Origin: Peribolospora baueri
Lineage: Eukaryota; Basidiomycota; Peribolosporomycetes; Peribolosporales; Peribolosporaceae
Assembly: GCA_029717555.1 (NCBI GenBank)
Contig: JAMDHS010000051.1
Coordinates: 97,640-161,639 of the forward strand
Length of the DNA: 64,000 bases
Reading direction: 5' to 3'
The translations under genes and the position numbers were made by a program. This document shows positions 33,460 through 43,846 of the stretch, in pieces. The notes under the pieces were generated by a model, which was not told the origin of the DNA, made no database searches, and saw nothing but the letters and a program-made list of their open reading frames with translations. Position 1 is the first letter of the stretch; the number at the start of each line of letters is the position of its first letter.

Positions 33460-35619
33460 TTAGCGGCCAGCGACAGGCATGCAAAGAACTGTATCGTAGT
33501 CAAACGGCCTCGCCCTCTCTCCGGACGACACGAGGTCGCTCCAGAGGATAGGATCTCCCCTCTTCAAGACCCGCCACCGGCTCTTGTTGTCGTCCGCGTC
33601 CGCGTCGTCGTCGTCCGATGGCTTGTTGCGCCGTCGGTCGGTTTGCTGCGTCCGAGTTTGGGTGTGAGCGGCATAGGCGGCGGCTGCGGCGTCGTCAGCT
33701 TGGACTTGGACTTGAGAGTTGGAGCGAGAGTGGGCCCATGGGTCGGAGCTGTAAGTGTATGTCGTGTTGACCGTCGGCTGAGCTTCCAGGCGCGGGACGG
33801 GAGGACCGCCGTTGGGAGACGGGACCAACTGGTAGGTGTAGTACTGGGCCAGCGGTCGCATGAACCCTGCGGGAGCGGCGGACTGCTGTCGGTGATAGTC
33901 GGCATCGGACGACGACGACGCCAGACCGGTGTCCTTGCACTCCTCTTCCTCCTCTTCACCGTACTCTTCCTCTCCTCCCTCGTCCCCCGAAGCCGAACTG
34001 GTCGCATACGAGCTCCGGTCGGAAAAGATGGACGGAGGGTTAAATGAAGAGCTGGAGGCGGTGGAGGAGGATGAAGACGAGTCGCTGGAGCGCATGCCGG
34101 GGTCACTGGTCGGTCGAAGTCGGAGATGGACTTCGTGGCCAGCAGCAGCAGCAGCAGCAGCAGCACCAGCTCGACGAGCAGCCCTTGCGCCTCGTCGCGG
34201 CGACGACGCTGAGATGGGGACGGATGGCATAGGCATGGGAGGCGGACGAGCCCGCACGCCTGGCTCTCCGGGCACCCATCTCCGCTGCCTCACCTTGACT
34301 TCACCGCAGTGAAAGACGAACCGATGACCGCTGGACGCGCGTTCGTTCTTGATGACCGAGCTCGTGCAGCGAGCGCACGGGGCAATGATCGTATAGCCGA
34401 CAGCGGCGCCGCACGTGTAGCACCCGAGCGACTGGGTGAGGCACTCGCAAGTCCGCTCCGCGGGCCGGTCGGCCGGCGTGCGGGACTCGGTCGAGGGGAA
34501 GGGATAGAGCGGACCGCAGTTAACGGGCGGGGCGTCGGTGGAGTAGAGGGTGAGACTTGGCTCGAGGAGAAGAATGGCCTGCGAAGCGCAAAGGACGAAG
34601 GATGGGGGAAGTCGGTCAATACAACAGCCAGAGAACATCAGATGATGACCAGGTCCCAAATGCTCGCTCACCTTCATCCCTCGATCGCTGAGGAAAGTGC
34701 CACAGGATCTGCAGTCGAGAAGGAATACCTTGTGCTGCTGTACCCTTTCCTTCTCCCTTTCCCTCTCCGCCGACCGCGGTTGCTGCAGTCGTAGATGGTC
34801 CTGCAAGCCTTCTTGCAGCTCCTGCCGTGGCTGCTCCTGTTGTCGTCGCTGTTGCTGTTGTTGCTGCTGCTGTTGACGTTGCTGTTGCCGTTGTTGGGAC
34901 TGTTGCTGCTGCTGTTGGGACTGTCGCTGCTGCTGTTGCTGCTGCTGTTGCTGCTGCTGTTGCTGCTGCTGTTGCTGCTGCTGTTGCTGCTGCCGCTGCT
35001 GGAACTGCTGCTGTTGCTGTTGTTGTTGTTGTTGCTGCTGCTGCTGTCGCCGACGCTGAGACTGCTCCCGATCGCTCCTGACCTGGCCGTTCGGAGCCTG
35101 AATGACCGCGCGCACTCGCTGCCGGTCCTGCTCCACCCGCGCTCGCACGCGCGCCCTTGCCTCCATCTCCGCGTATCGACGGTAGAGGGCGGCCTCGTCG
35201 CGGGTGAATCCAGAGAGGGAGATGGTCTCCGTGTGGGTGGGTCGCCCGGGCGTGGCTTGGTGGTGAACGGTGAGAGGCGGCGGGGGGTTGGGGTCGGCGA
35301 AGATGGGGAACGTTGTGTGCACGGCTCCCCGAATGGGGCCGATGGCCGATGGAGGGAAGTGGACGGTGTGGGTGGTCACGGGAACATTAAGACGCTCGGG
35401 CACTGCTCGTGGATGGATGAGATCGTAAGGTAGGTGTGCCGGGTAGCCTGGAGTGATCGTCACAGTTTCCGGCGCGATGGCCGGTGTGGTTGTCGGCGTG
35501 GCTGTCGTCGTGGTCGCCGCTTGCTGTTGAGACCTGCTCATGGGGCGGAAGCCGCCGACAGACCCGTCCGTCCTGATCGAGTTCGCTTGCGCTTGTCGCT
35601 GCTCCTGCGTGTGCGTCAT
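33460..35619 (-). CDS. FAM72-domain protein with a glutamine-rich N-terminal half
   Basis: Exons 34672..35619 and 33460..34578 give 688 residues. Residues ~298-424 match the FAM72 domain: DCRSCGTFLSDRGMK, AILLLEPSLTLYSTDAPPVNCGPLYP, TCECLTQSLGCYTCG, VGYTIIAPCARC, HRFVFHCGEV and a RRWVPGEPG end. The paired Cys (CRSC, CEC, CYTC, CARC) suggest metal binding. Animal FAM72 is about 149 residues and cell-cycle linked; its biochemical role is not established. Here the domain sits between long disordered arms: an N-terminal arm with a Gln-rich coiled or prion-like tract (about residues 190-275) and a Ser/acidic C-terminal arm. The start is the first true ATG of the frame (cat at 35617-35619), just inside a possible splice acceptor (GCCCAG), so an upstream exon cannot be excluded. 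Confidence 0.82.
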   Translation of the reverse strand: MTHTQEQRQAQANSIRTDGSVGGFRPMSRSQQQAATTTTATPTTTPAIAPETVTITPGYPAHLPYDLIHPRAVPERLNVPVTTHTVHFPPSAIGPIRGAVHTTFPIFADPNPPPPLTVHHQATPGRPTHTETISLSGFTRDEAALYRRYAEMEARARVRARVEQDRQRVRAVIQAPNGQVRSDREQSQRRRQQQQQQQQQQQQQQFQQRQQQQQQQQQQQQQQQQQQQQQQRQSQQQQQQSQQRQQQRQQQQQQQQQRRQQEQPRQELQEGLQDHLRLQQPRSAEREREKERVQQHKVFLLDCRSCGTFLSDRGMKVSEHLGPGHHLMFSGCCIDRLPPSFVLCASQAILLLEPSLTLYSTDAPPVNCGPLYPFPSTESRTPADRPAERTCECLTQSLGCYTCGAAVGYTIIAPCARCTSSVIKNERASSGHRFVFHCGEVKVRQRRWVPGEPGVRARPPPMPMPSVPISASSPRRGARAARRAGAAAAAAAAGHEVHLRLRPTSDPGMRSSDSSSSSSTASSSSFNPPSIFSDRSSYATSSASGDEGGEEEYGEEEEEECKDTGLASSSSDADYHRQQSAAPAGFMRPLAQYYTYQLVPSPNGGPPVPRLEAQPTVNTTYTYSSDPWAHSRSNSQVQVQADDAAAAAYAAHTQTRTQQTDRRRNKPSDDDDADADDNKSRWRVLKRGDPILWSDLVSSGERARPFDYDTVLCMPVAGR
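34838..35056. repeat. CAG/CTG-rich trinucleotide tract encoding polyglutamine
   Basis: Imperfect CTG/TTG triplets on the plus strand, read as CAG/CAA on the gene strand, encode Gln runs broken by Arg, Ser and Phe inside exon 1 of the FAM72-like gene. The mix of CAG and CAA shows partial decay of repeat purity. Confidence 0.95.
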
Positions 35620-38600
35620 TGGCACCTGGGCAGCGAACGTGAACGTCGTCGGACAGGTTCACGGCGGGTTAGGTGGGGACGCTCGAATGGTCAGCGAGAC
35701 GCCTGGTCGAAAGCGGAGATAGGTTAAAGGCGGTAAGCGATCGACTGGTGGGGCGAATCGAAAGCGAAGGGCGGCGGTGAGAGGGCGGAGTGGATGAGGA
35801 TGTGATGCACGGAGACATCAAGGAGGAAGGGGGAGGGAGGAGGGAGGAGGGAGGAGGGAAAGAGGCGTGGCGAAATAGGGTGAGACGGGACGACGGATGT
35901 CAGCGCGTTGGGGGAGAGGGAGGTCTCAGATATATATATGACGGACATGACCTAGGGCGATCCTGGCCCGCATAGTCAGTCAGGTGACGAACGACTGCGA
36001 GACAAACAGTCGTCTATGTGGCGATACGTCCGCGCGGTCACAAAGTCACTCACGACGTGGCTGAGCGAACGAAGGGAGCGTCGAATCCGGTCCTGGGGCG
36101 CTCGCTGCGAGTCGAAGGAGAAAATAAGAGGGCGCTACAAGAGAGGAAGAAGGGGAAGATGGAGGAGGAAGGAGAAAAGAGATGAACGACGGTGCCTATG
36201 ATGTGCGGGTTGCTGCTGCTTGCTATGCTGTGGCGCGGGTGGGGCGAGTAAGTAAGACGAGGGAAGAAGTGTCGAGGCAAGAAATACAGTGGATGTCGAG
36301 AACGAGAGGGGAGAGGAGACGAAGAGGTGAGTGGAGGAAGAGAAGAAAAGAGCGGAGAGGAGAGGAGATGAGAGATGGATGGAGAGGGAGAAGGATGCCA
36401 AGCCGTGAAGGCATCTGCGCTCGATCCGTCGCTCGCCCGATCCTCTACTCGACTCGACTCGACTCGACCCCGGCCAACCGTCGAGTCGGTCCGTTAGGGG
36501 TCGAGAGCGCACGAAGGAGGAGAGAGGGAGGGAAGGGGGAGGCGGCCACACAGGTCCGATTGCGTCTCGTCCGAGGATCCCCCCGCCCGGACCCAATCTC
36601 TCGCTCGCCCACGACCAGCCAGCCCGCCAGTCCGCCGGGTCCTCTCGCAAACGCCACGCTCGCCCTCGCGTTTGATCAGATGACGACGGCGGGAAAACGA
36701 GACGAAGGAGGGAGATGATGAAACGCATACGAAACTCATACCGTGCTCAATCAATCAATCAATCAATCGGCCTGGCCTCCCAGCGCGCTCGTCTCGTCTC
36801 CTCTCGCCTGGCCCGCTATTTGTTGGCCGTTCAGCGACAGACAGAAAACAAAGAAGGCGGCGGGCGAGACGAATTGGAGCCGGGACTGGGGCTTGCCCTC
36901 CTCGGCTTCGACTCGGCTCGGCTCGGCTCGGCTCGGCTCGTGCTGTCCCGTCTCGTCTCGTATCGGCTCGCGTCGCGGGAATGAGGAGAGGAGACAACAC
37001 AGCCCGGAGACCGCCAGGGGCAAAGGTGGCTTGGCAAGGCAAGGGCTGCTGGCTGAGGCAGGCAGGCAGGGAGGAAGGGGGGAGAGGGAAGAATCGGGCG
37101 GCGGCGACGGAGGCGGAGACGGAGACGGAGACGGAGACGGAGACGGAGAAGGAGAAGGAGAAGGAGAAGGAGACTTGGACAAACATGTACGCGGCAGCCG
37201 CTGTCGCTGTGGAATGGCTCGCATCATCGCAAGCAAGAGCAGCCGCGCCGAGGCCGGCCTCGCTCGCCCTCGCCCTCGCCCTCGCACAAATCCGGTCAGC
37301 TCGGGGGCAAAGGCAAACGGCAACGGCAATGACAGCCGACCGTCCCTGTGACGCCCTCGCCCGTCATCACCCTTCCCTCGATATAATCACACATCCCGAC
37401 CGCGTGCACGCACGAGACAGAGACAGAGAGATCGAGCCGTGGACTGAAAGCTACACCTGGCCAAATTCACTCACCTCGCCTCGCCCACGTGCGCCTCGTC
37501 TCGTCCCTTTGAAGCTTCGAAAACGGGGCGACGACGCGACGCCGGTTCTGATCGGTCGGTCGAGTGGACCGGTCGCGAGGAGACGGGTGGGACACGAGTT
37601 TTTTCGCCCGTGCCGTGCCTGGCTAGCAATAGTTCACCTAACGATCCTTCCTTCCTTCCTTTTCTGCGCTCTTCCGTCCTTTCCCTATTTCCTTTCGGTG
37701 GGGTGGTCCGCGTGGGGGTGAGAGGCCTTCGCCGCTCGCTCGCACCTCCGTCCGTCCGTCCTTCGGTCAAGGCCGATAGCGAAGTGCTGGCTCGGCGAGG
37801 GAAGTGGGCAAGTCGCGGCGGGAGGCAGGAAGGGAGCTTACAAGGATGGATGGAAGGAGAGCAGTGGGTGAAAGGATAGATCGGGAAGGGGGGGTGGGGT
37901 GGGGGGGGAGGGAGGGGGGACGTTTATTAAGGAGCGCCGTGCGTCTGGAGATGAGTCGGTGAGCAACGGGGAGTAGTCTAAGCAAAGCGGGAGGGAAGGA
38001 GCGTACGGTGGTACGTATGTAGGGTAGAAATGGTGGAAGTGTCTTGTGCTGCTCGCTTGCTTGGGCGACGGACGGTGGAGAGAGAAGAGCGGAGAGGAAG
38101 GACGATCCGGGCGCATGCGAATGCGAGCTCGATGACGGTTTTTCTCATCTAGCTAGTGTGTCGGTCGGTCTGTGCTTTGATGATCTTCTTTTCTGTAGAG
38201 TGCAGGCAAGGTAGCATGCCAGTCGTTGTTCTTACGCTTAGATACATGGAGCGTGCCGTATCTCTGGGCACGCAGGAGCAAGCGAGGCAAGTCGAGGCGA
38301 GTCGAGCAAGGCAGGTCGGCCGCGAGGTGGATGATGAACGGACGCACCAGAGAGTTTCGCCTCGCCCTTCTTTCTTTCTTCCTCTCTCTCCACAAGCGCA
38401 CGCAGCCGAGCCCCGCGCCGGATCGGATGTCTCGAGCGTCGCTCGCCCCCGTCGGAGCCAGCCAGTGGCGCCGGCGGACGCCCAGCCCAACGACGGCGGC
38501 GTCACTCACTCACGTCATTGAAGTGGTCGGTCAGGCCAAGCGAGCGGTGAGACGTCGGCGAATGAATAAGGTGCGGGCGGGCGTAGAGGAAGGGGAGGGG

Positions 38601-40089
38601 AGGGGAGGGAAGGGAAGGTCGAGGCGAGAGAGAAGGGGAGGCGGAAGCGACGGCGCACGAGAAGCGTTCGGACCGAACGAAGAAAAAGGAAAAACACGCC
38701 CGATCCTGTTTCGTCAGCGGACAAGGTCTACGAGACGAGTTAGAGCGTGAACGAGGAGCGCCTAGACGGAGACGACAAGGGAAGGTGGGAACGAATGGTG
38801 CGACGCCGTCCTCCCTTCCACGCCCCTCGCTCCCATCCATCTCCTACACCGAGATAAGGACCCCCAGCTGGACGGAGACTAGGGCCCATGGCATGGCCAG
38901 CCACCGCCGAGGTGAAACCGGAGGGCTGTGGTGTCTCAGACGGGGATGACAGGAGCCAGCGGGTCGAGTTCGAGTTTCGGATTCGGAAACGATGGTTATG
39001 TGGCGAGGCGTGCTCCGTCGTTCAGCCACCGGCGCCGAGCTCGCACGACGACGACGACATTCCTCCCTCCCCATCCGGAAAACCAAAGGCAAGCAAGCGA
39101 GTGGAACGGCGCTCATTGCGTCCGCGTCTTCGTACCAGTGCACTCGGACCCTGGCACCAACCACCAACAGGGCCGGCCTACATAGATAGATACCACCCAC
39201 TTACTTCTCACGCCCGATTCATCCGGTCCGTGAGCTCGTGAGGCAGAGGCGAGGAGGACGGGGGAAAACGACCCAGCCGTTCTGTTCTCACACACATAAC
39301 AGACCATAACATACATACATACATACATACATACAGACCGGTGGGAGAGGAAAGAAGAGGAAAGCGTACGGCAATCCTCGTCTTCCTGCTGCGGGGGCGG
39401 GCACACCCTACCCTACCAAACCGCTGCTGCTGCCTGGCCGGCCATCTCACGACCGGCGAGGCGAGCACATATGTGCGCTCTGGAAAAGGGTTCTCGTCTG
39501 TTTTCCCTCTCCTCCTCAATTCGTGTTGGACCCTCCCCCCTTTCCCCTTCCTTGGACTTTGAAGCGCGCTCTCACGCTTGCTTCGTCGTTCGTGGACGAC
39601 GATCGGCAGATAGACTTCCGGTGCGGTATGGGAATGAGATAATACGTGATCCGATGGATGGATAAGAATGGACGGCGAGGCGACACGACCGAGGGAGATA
39701 ACGTGCGGCAAGGCCGTTGTCGCGGATATGGACATACAAGAAAAAATGGAGAGGGAGGGAGGGAGGGTAGTATCGGAGAGAAAAGGGAGGACGGAAGCAG
39801 GGGCAAAGTACAATCTCAGTAACAAAGGAAGGGGAGAGAAAGAGGGATCCACGGGAAGGGAGGTTTGATGGAGAAAGCTGAGCTAGAGCGGCGGAAGACG
39901 AGAAATGTCCCTTGAAGGGAAGAGAGCGGATAGGAAGCGAGCGAGTGGAGCGTCACATGGAGGAGGAAGTGTACAGAGAGGAAGATAGCTCGCTGAAAGA
40001 GAGGCAAAAAGGAAGCAAACGGGAAGGGATAACGGACGGGGACGGGCGAACATGGCGGCGGGAGTGGATTGTTCAATTATACGTGCTCA
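35620..40089. other. Long gene-free, low-complexity region
   Basis: This 4.5 kb lies upstream of the FAM72-like gene and downstream of the RING gene, both on the minus strand. I found no conserved coding sequence on either strand. It is dominated by strand-biased simple sequence: GGGAGGA repeats (35826-35860), CGACT pentamers (36447-36469), CTCGG pentamers (36908-36941), GGAGAC/GGAGAA hexamers (37107-37172), GGGAGG runs (37887-37920) and CATA tetramers (39309-39335). Open frames here translate to Ser/Arg/Pro/Glu-rich artefacts. A long leader or non-coding transcript is possible. Confidence 0.6.
37107..37172. repeat. GGAGAC/GGAGAA hexanucleotide repeat
   Basis: A run of GGAGAC hexamers grades into GGAGAA, within the gene-free region. 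It is a simple-sequence repeat with no evident function. Confidence 0.9.
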
Positions 40090-42906
40090 TCACTGCGCGC
40101 GATCGTCGTCCGAAAGGTCCGCGCCCGAGCCTGCGTTCGTCTGCACTGGCAACCGTCCTTCTTCGGTTGGGTTTTGACCAGCACCAGCACCAGCACCAGC
40201 ACCAGCACCAGCGGGCACCTCGGCGTCACCAGCACCTTCTGAAGCGGAAGCGGCCACGGTCTGCCTACTCCTCTTGTGATGGAGGCCATGCGTTTGAGCA
40301 CGAATGGCGGCGATGTATCTCGAAAACCTGGCGCGATGCTGGGAAAAGGTCCCATGTCCGTGCCCACCGTGGCCGAGCCGCGCGCCTTCCCCGTCCGCCG
40401 AGTGGCCTAGTTGCCCCTCGTCCCCCCCCGTCTCCGCCAACCCTTCCGCACTGCCGCCACCGGCTTCGGCAAAAGTTCCCCCAACGGCGTAGGAAGAGTT
40501 GCCAAACTCGGAAAAGTCCTGTCTGCACAGCGGACAGACGGCGGAGACGTTGACGAGCCACTCATCGACGCAGGCCACGTGGAAGGCGTGCTTGCCCGCG
40601 CAGGGGAGGACGCGCACGTCGTCCCCGTCTGTGAACTCGCACACGCAGATCGGGCACGTTTCCGTCGAGTCGATCTCCGATGGGTCTTCGTAGGGCGAGG
40701 AGTGCGGATGGGGTTGCTGGGAGGAGGACGAGGAGGAGGACGAGGGTTCGGCGGGAGCAGACACAGCTGCGACGACGGCCAACTTTGCCTCCTCGCGCGT
40801 CGGAGGCGACCTAGAATCGGTCGAGAGCTTCGTCCGCTCCGCGTCGTACACCTCCTGCTCGACGCCCGGCGACGAGGAAGGCGTCCTTCGCTTCTTGTGC
40901 TTTTCCCCCAAACCCTCCTCGTCCACCACGCCAGTAGCAGCGGCACCGGCAGCCTCGTCCGCTGTTCCTGTGGCGCTCACGAAGCTCCCTCCTTCCCCGT
41001 CGCCGTCGCCATCACTGCTGCCGCTCCAGTTCAATGACGTCGCGGCGGCTACGAGCGTACGGGCGCTTGCTGGATTCATGTTCGCTGAGATGGTCGGCAT
41101 CGCAGAAGTGTTCACGTTTGCGACGCCGGCGACGGCCGCAGGAGAGGCCATCGAGTTCTTGTCGTGGTCTTGGTCGGCAATATAGGTCATAGCGAGGGCT
41201 TGGAGCTCGATGTCCTCTTTGCTTATATCAACGATGTCCTTAGCTCCGTCTCCCTCGCCCGTCTCCACATGCCGTCCTCCCACACCACCAGCATCGCTGG
41301 CGCTCTTGGTCGCATCGCCATCGCGCGCTACGACGCCTGCTCCCCATTCTTCGACACGTCCAGGCGGCGCATTTCGATGATACTTGACGACGGGGAACGT
41401 ATCGAGCACGGCACGGGCGATACCGCCCACGCGCGTCTGACCGGACACCATTTCCCCATCCGGACCAAAACCGCCGGCACCGGTCGCGGCGCGAGGGCCG
41501 TAGCGCTCCGGATGGCGGATGGCGCGCACGGCACCGGTGAGGATGACGACGAGGAACATGAGCGTCACGAAACCGGTGATGGCCTGCGCATGGCGAGAAA
41601 AAACAGATCGGAATGGATGGGGAGGCAAGGACGTCCAATTAGGTCAGTTCGGCATCCGTCTATCGTTCCATCGTCCCGCCCGATACGGCCCACAGCCGCG
41701 TCACGGCCTGCGACCGACGCGAGGCCAACTCCGACTCACATAGAGCACGATCATTGCTAGACCGGTCTGGATGCCGCCACTCGGGGAGCCGCTGGGGCTC
41801 GCGCTACCGGTGGTGGTGCCGTTGTTCTGCAGCGTGAAGGTGCTGTTCATGCCTACGAGCGCCGTGATGAGATAGCCTTCTGAAGTAGTGTTGCTCATTC
41901 CCGTTATGCCTGATGGTCCCATGCGCGCGGCCGCTTCCTGTGGGGTGCAAATGCACCACGTGAAGAACAAAGTCCGGGCGGGAGGTGTCAGGAGCAGGAT
42001 AATAGGACATGGGACGCCGAGACGATCTCACCGCAGACAAATTAGAACTCACGTCGAGAAACGTCGCCGAAGCATTGAGTCGGGATGAGTTGTATGTCTG
42101 GTCCAGCGTGTCGATACGATCGAACTGTTGGTTGACGTAGCTGTAGAGGACAGAAAGAACCGTCCCGCCGTGAGCCTCGATCCAAGCTCAGGTCAATGCC
42201 TATGGCTCCGAAGGGAAGACAGAAACTTTCAAACACTCACAGCGCCGTCTTCGGGTCGGTAAAGCTGTATACGTCCAACACTTTTTCGAACTCGGGCGTC
42301 CCATCGTCGTTCGTCCCGCTGACGTAGTCCTCATCCATGAGGCAGGCAGCGCTGTACTTAGAGTAGAGCAATGCCGCGGAGGCGCCCCGATCGCGGGCGA
42401 GGGTGAAGATGTCATTGTCCATGCTGGAGGCCGTGCTGTTGTCATCGCAATTGATGAAGGCCACCCACGGCGCGTTGGTCGGATCTGAGATGGAGGGCGG
42501 GCCGGTTGTGTTGGCTTCGGTGAAGTGCAGGAAGGCGCCTCGGGCGAAAAAGGTGCTGTTGGGCATGGCAAGCTGGCAAACGAGGGAAAGTGGAGAGGAT
42601 GCGCGAGAGGATGACGTGGGTTAGAGCAAAAGGCGACATTATTTTAGTCTGACGGACCGCATTCCGCTAGCACACACTAGCCAAATACAGTCCCAGCCTC
42701 CGTCCTTTACTCACCTGCAAATTGACTGAGTGCGTATAGTGTCCGGCAGGCGGCTGCGTCCAGCCGAGCGAGAACGACCCGCCGGAGGAAAGGCCGGTGG
42801 TGTCGTTGGTGGGCATGGCGGGGATGTATGCGTCGGCGCAGCGGGGCAAGAGGAGGAACGCGACCGCCGTCGCGAGGCATGGGAGCATCGTGTGACCGAA
42901 GGCCAT
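40090..42906 (-). CDS. Membrane-bound RING-H2 E3 ubiquitin ligase with a lumenal PA-like domain
   Basis: Exons 42715..42906, 42241..42572, 42053..42140, 41740..41937 and 40090..41583 give 767 residues. Residues 1 to about 26 (MLPCLATAVAFLLLPRCADA) are a signal peptide. The next ~240 residues form an N-glycosylation-rich lumenal region (NDT, NST, NTT, NSS, NAS) with WVAFINCDD and GASAALLYS, as in protease-associated domains. A single membrane span follows (ITGFVTLMFLVVILTGAV, about 272-290). The cytosolic tail is disordered apart from a RING-H2 near residues 585-630: CPICVCEF, VLPCAGKHAFHVAC, DEWL, CPLCRQDF. The C-terminus has a Gly-Ala repeat. Such PA-TM-RING proteins act in endosomal, Golgi or vacuolar membranes on membrane cargo; location and substrates are inferred. 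Confidence 0.88.
40172..40213. repeat. AGCACC hexanucleotide repeat encoding Gly-Ala
   Basis: Six or so tandem hexamers near the 3' end of the RING gene encode an alternating Gly-Ala tract close to the C-terminus. Confidence 0.9.
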
Positions 42907-43846
42907 CGTGAGAGGAGTTGGGTAAGGGGTCGGTCGAGAAGGGCAGAAGACAGTTGGATGAGTTGGTTGGTTAGTCAAGACTCGGCGGTAAGGGATGGAC
43001 ACTGGCAAGGGATGGTTGGGGCCGATAGCGTTGGTGGTCGCCGCGCAGCGGTGAAGGAGCGAGGTGAAGATTGGGAGGGGATAACGATAGGTGGACTGGA
43101 GGTTGGACTCTCAGTCTCAGTCAGGTGAGGTGTATGCAATGTTGATGTGCTCGGTCGCTATCTATATATCGGGGACGATGACGACGGTAATGCTCGACAT
43201 AGACTGTCTCACCGACGGTGAGACGAGGCCGATCGTCGTTCCGTCGGTCAGCTTCAGCGGAGGACTATGGACATGCTCCTATGGCCGTCGCTCCTCGCTT
43301 GCTTGCTCGCTGCTTGACGGATGTTGGGCTTGGTGCTTTGCAGAGTAAGTGGGAGAGGTGTGGTAGTGATGGAAGAAGGGAACGACGGATGGGCAGGAGG
43401 GATGAGTAGGAGGAATGGTGTCGTCTCGCCGTTGCGGGGGCAATTCGATGAGGAATGAACGGAAGGAGCCGGCTCGGGGTATGAGAAGGAGGACGATGGA
43501 AGCACGAAAATGACAAGTTCGCTCGTCGCCGCTGCCGTCGTCGTCGTCGTTGTCGGTGATTGTTGTTGTTGTTGTTGTCGTCGTCGTCGTCGTCGCCTCC
43601 TCTCTGCCCGCCTCGGTCGTAACCCCTGCGACTTCAGACGGACAGACTTGGGCCGCATCACCGATGCACTCTGCTGCGGCATCCAGCCGCGATACCGTGC
43701 AGCTCCAGTCCGCTTCTTCTCGTCCAGCACGCTCTCCAATCCATCCCCATTCCTCCGCTCGCCATCCTCACCCTGCCCACACCCCCCGCTGGTGTCTGTA
43801 GAGGTCTGGCTTAGTGCGACCTCTTGGACACAGGCCAGCCAGAACC
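42907..43846. promoter_or_regulatory. Shared upstream region of the RING ligase and CLC genes
   Basis: This is 940 bp between divergent start codons. The part near the CLC start carries GTCGTC/TTGTTG triplet runs (43530-43605) that make hydrophobic-looking artefact frames. No specific element was recognised. Confidence 0.45.

Noticed and set aside
34795-35433. 212-codon Leu-rich plus-strand frame resembling a membrane protein
   Set aside because: It is antisense to the Gln-rich exon of the FAM72-like gene; poly-Leu is the reverse reading of CAG repeats.
36743-37721. Overlapping 190-246-codon frames in the gene-free block
   Set aside because: Their translations are dominated by Glu-Thr, Gly-Asp, Ser-Phe or Leu-Ala repeats that simply translate the hexamer arrays on each strand and frame.
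43510-43820. Hydrophobic Val/Cys-rich frame before the CLC start
   Set aside because: It comes from GTC/TTG triplet runs and does not splice in frame to the CLC exons, whose own ATG is at 43847.
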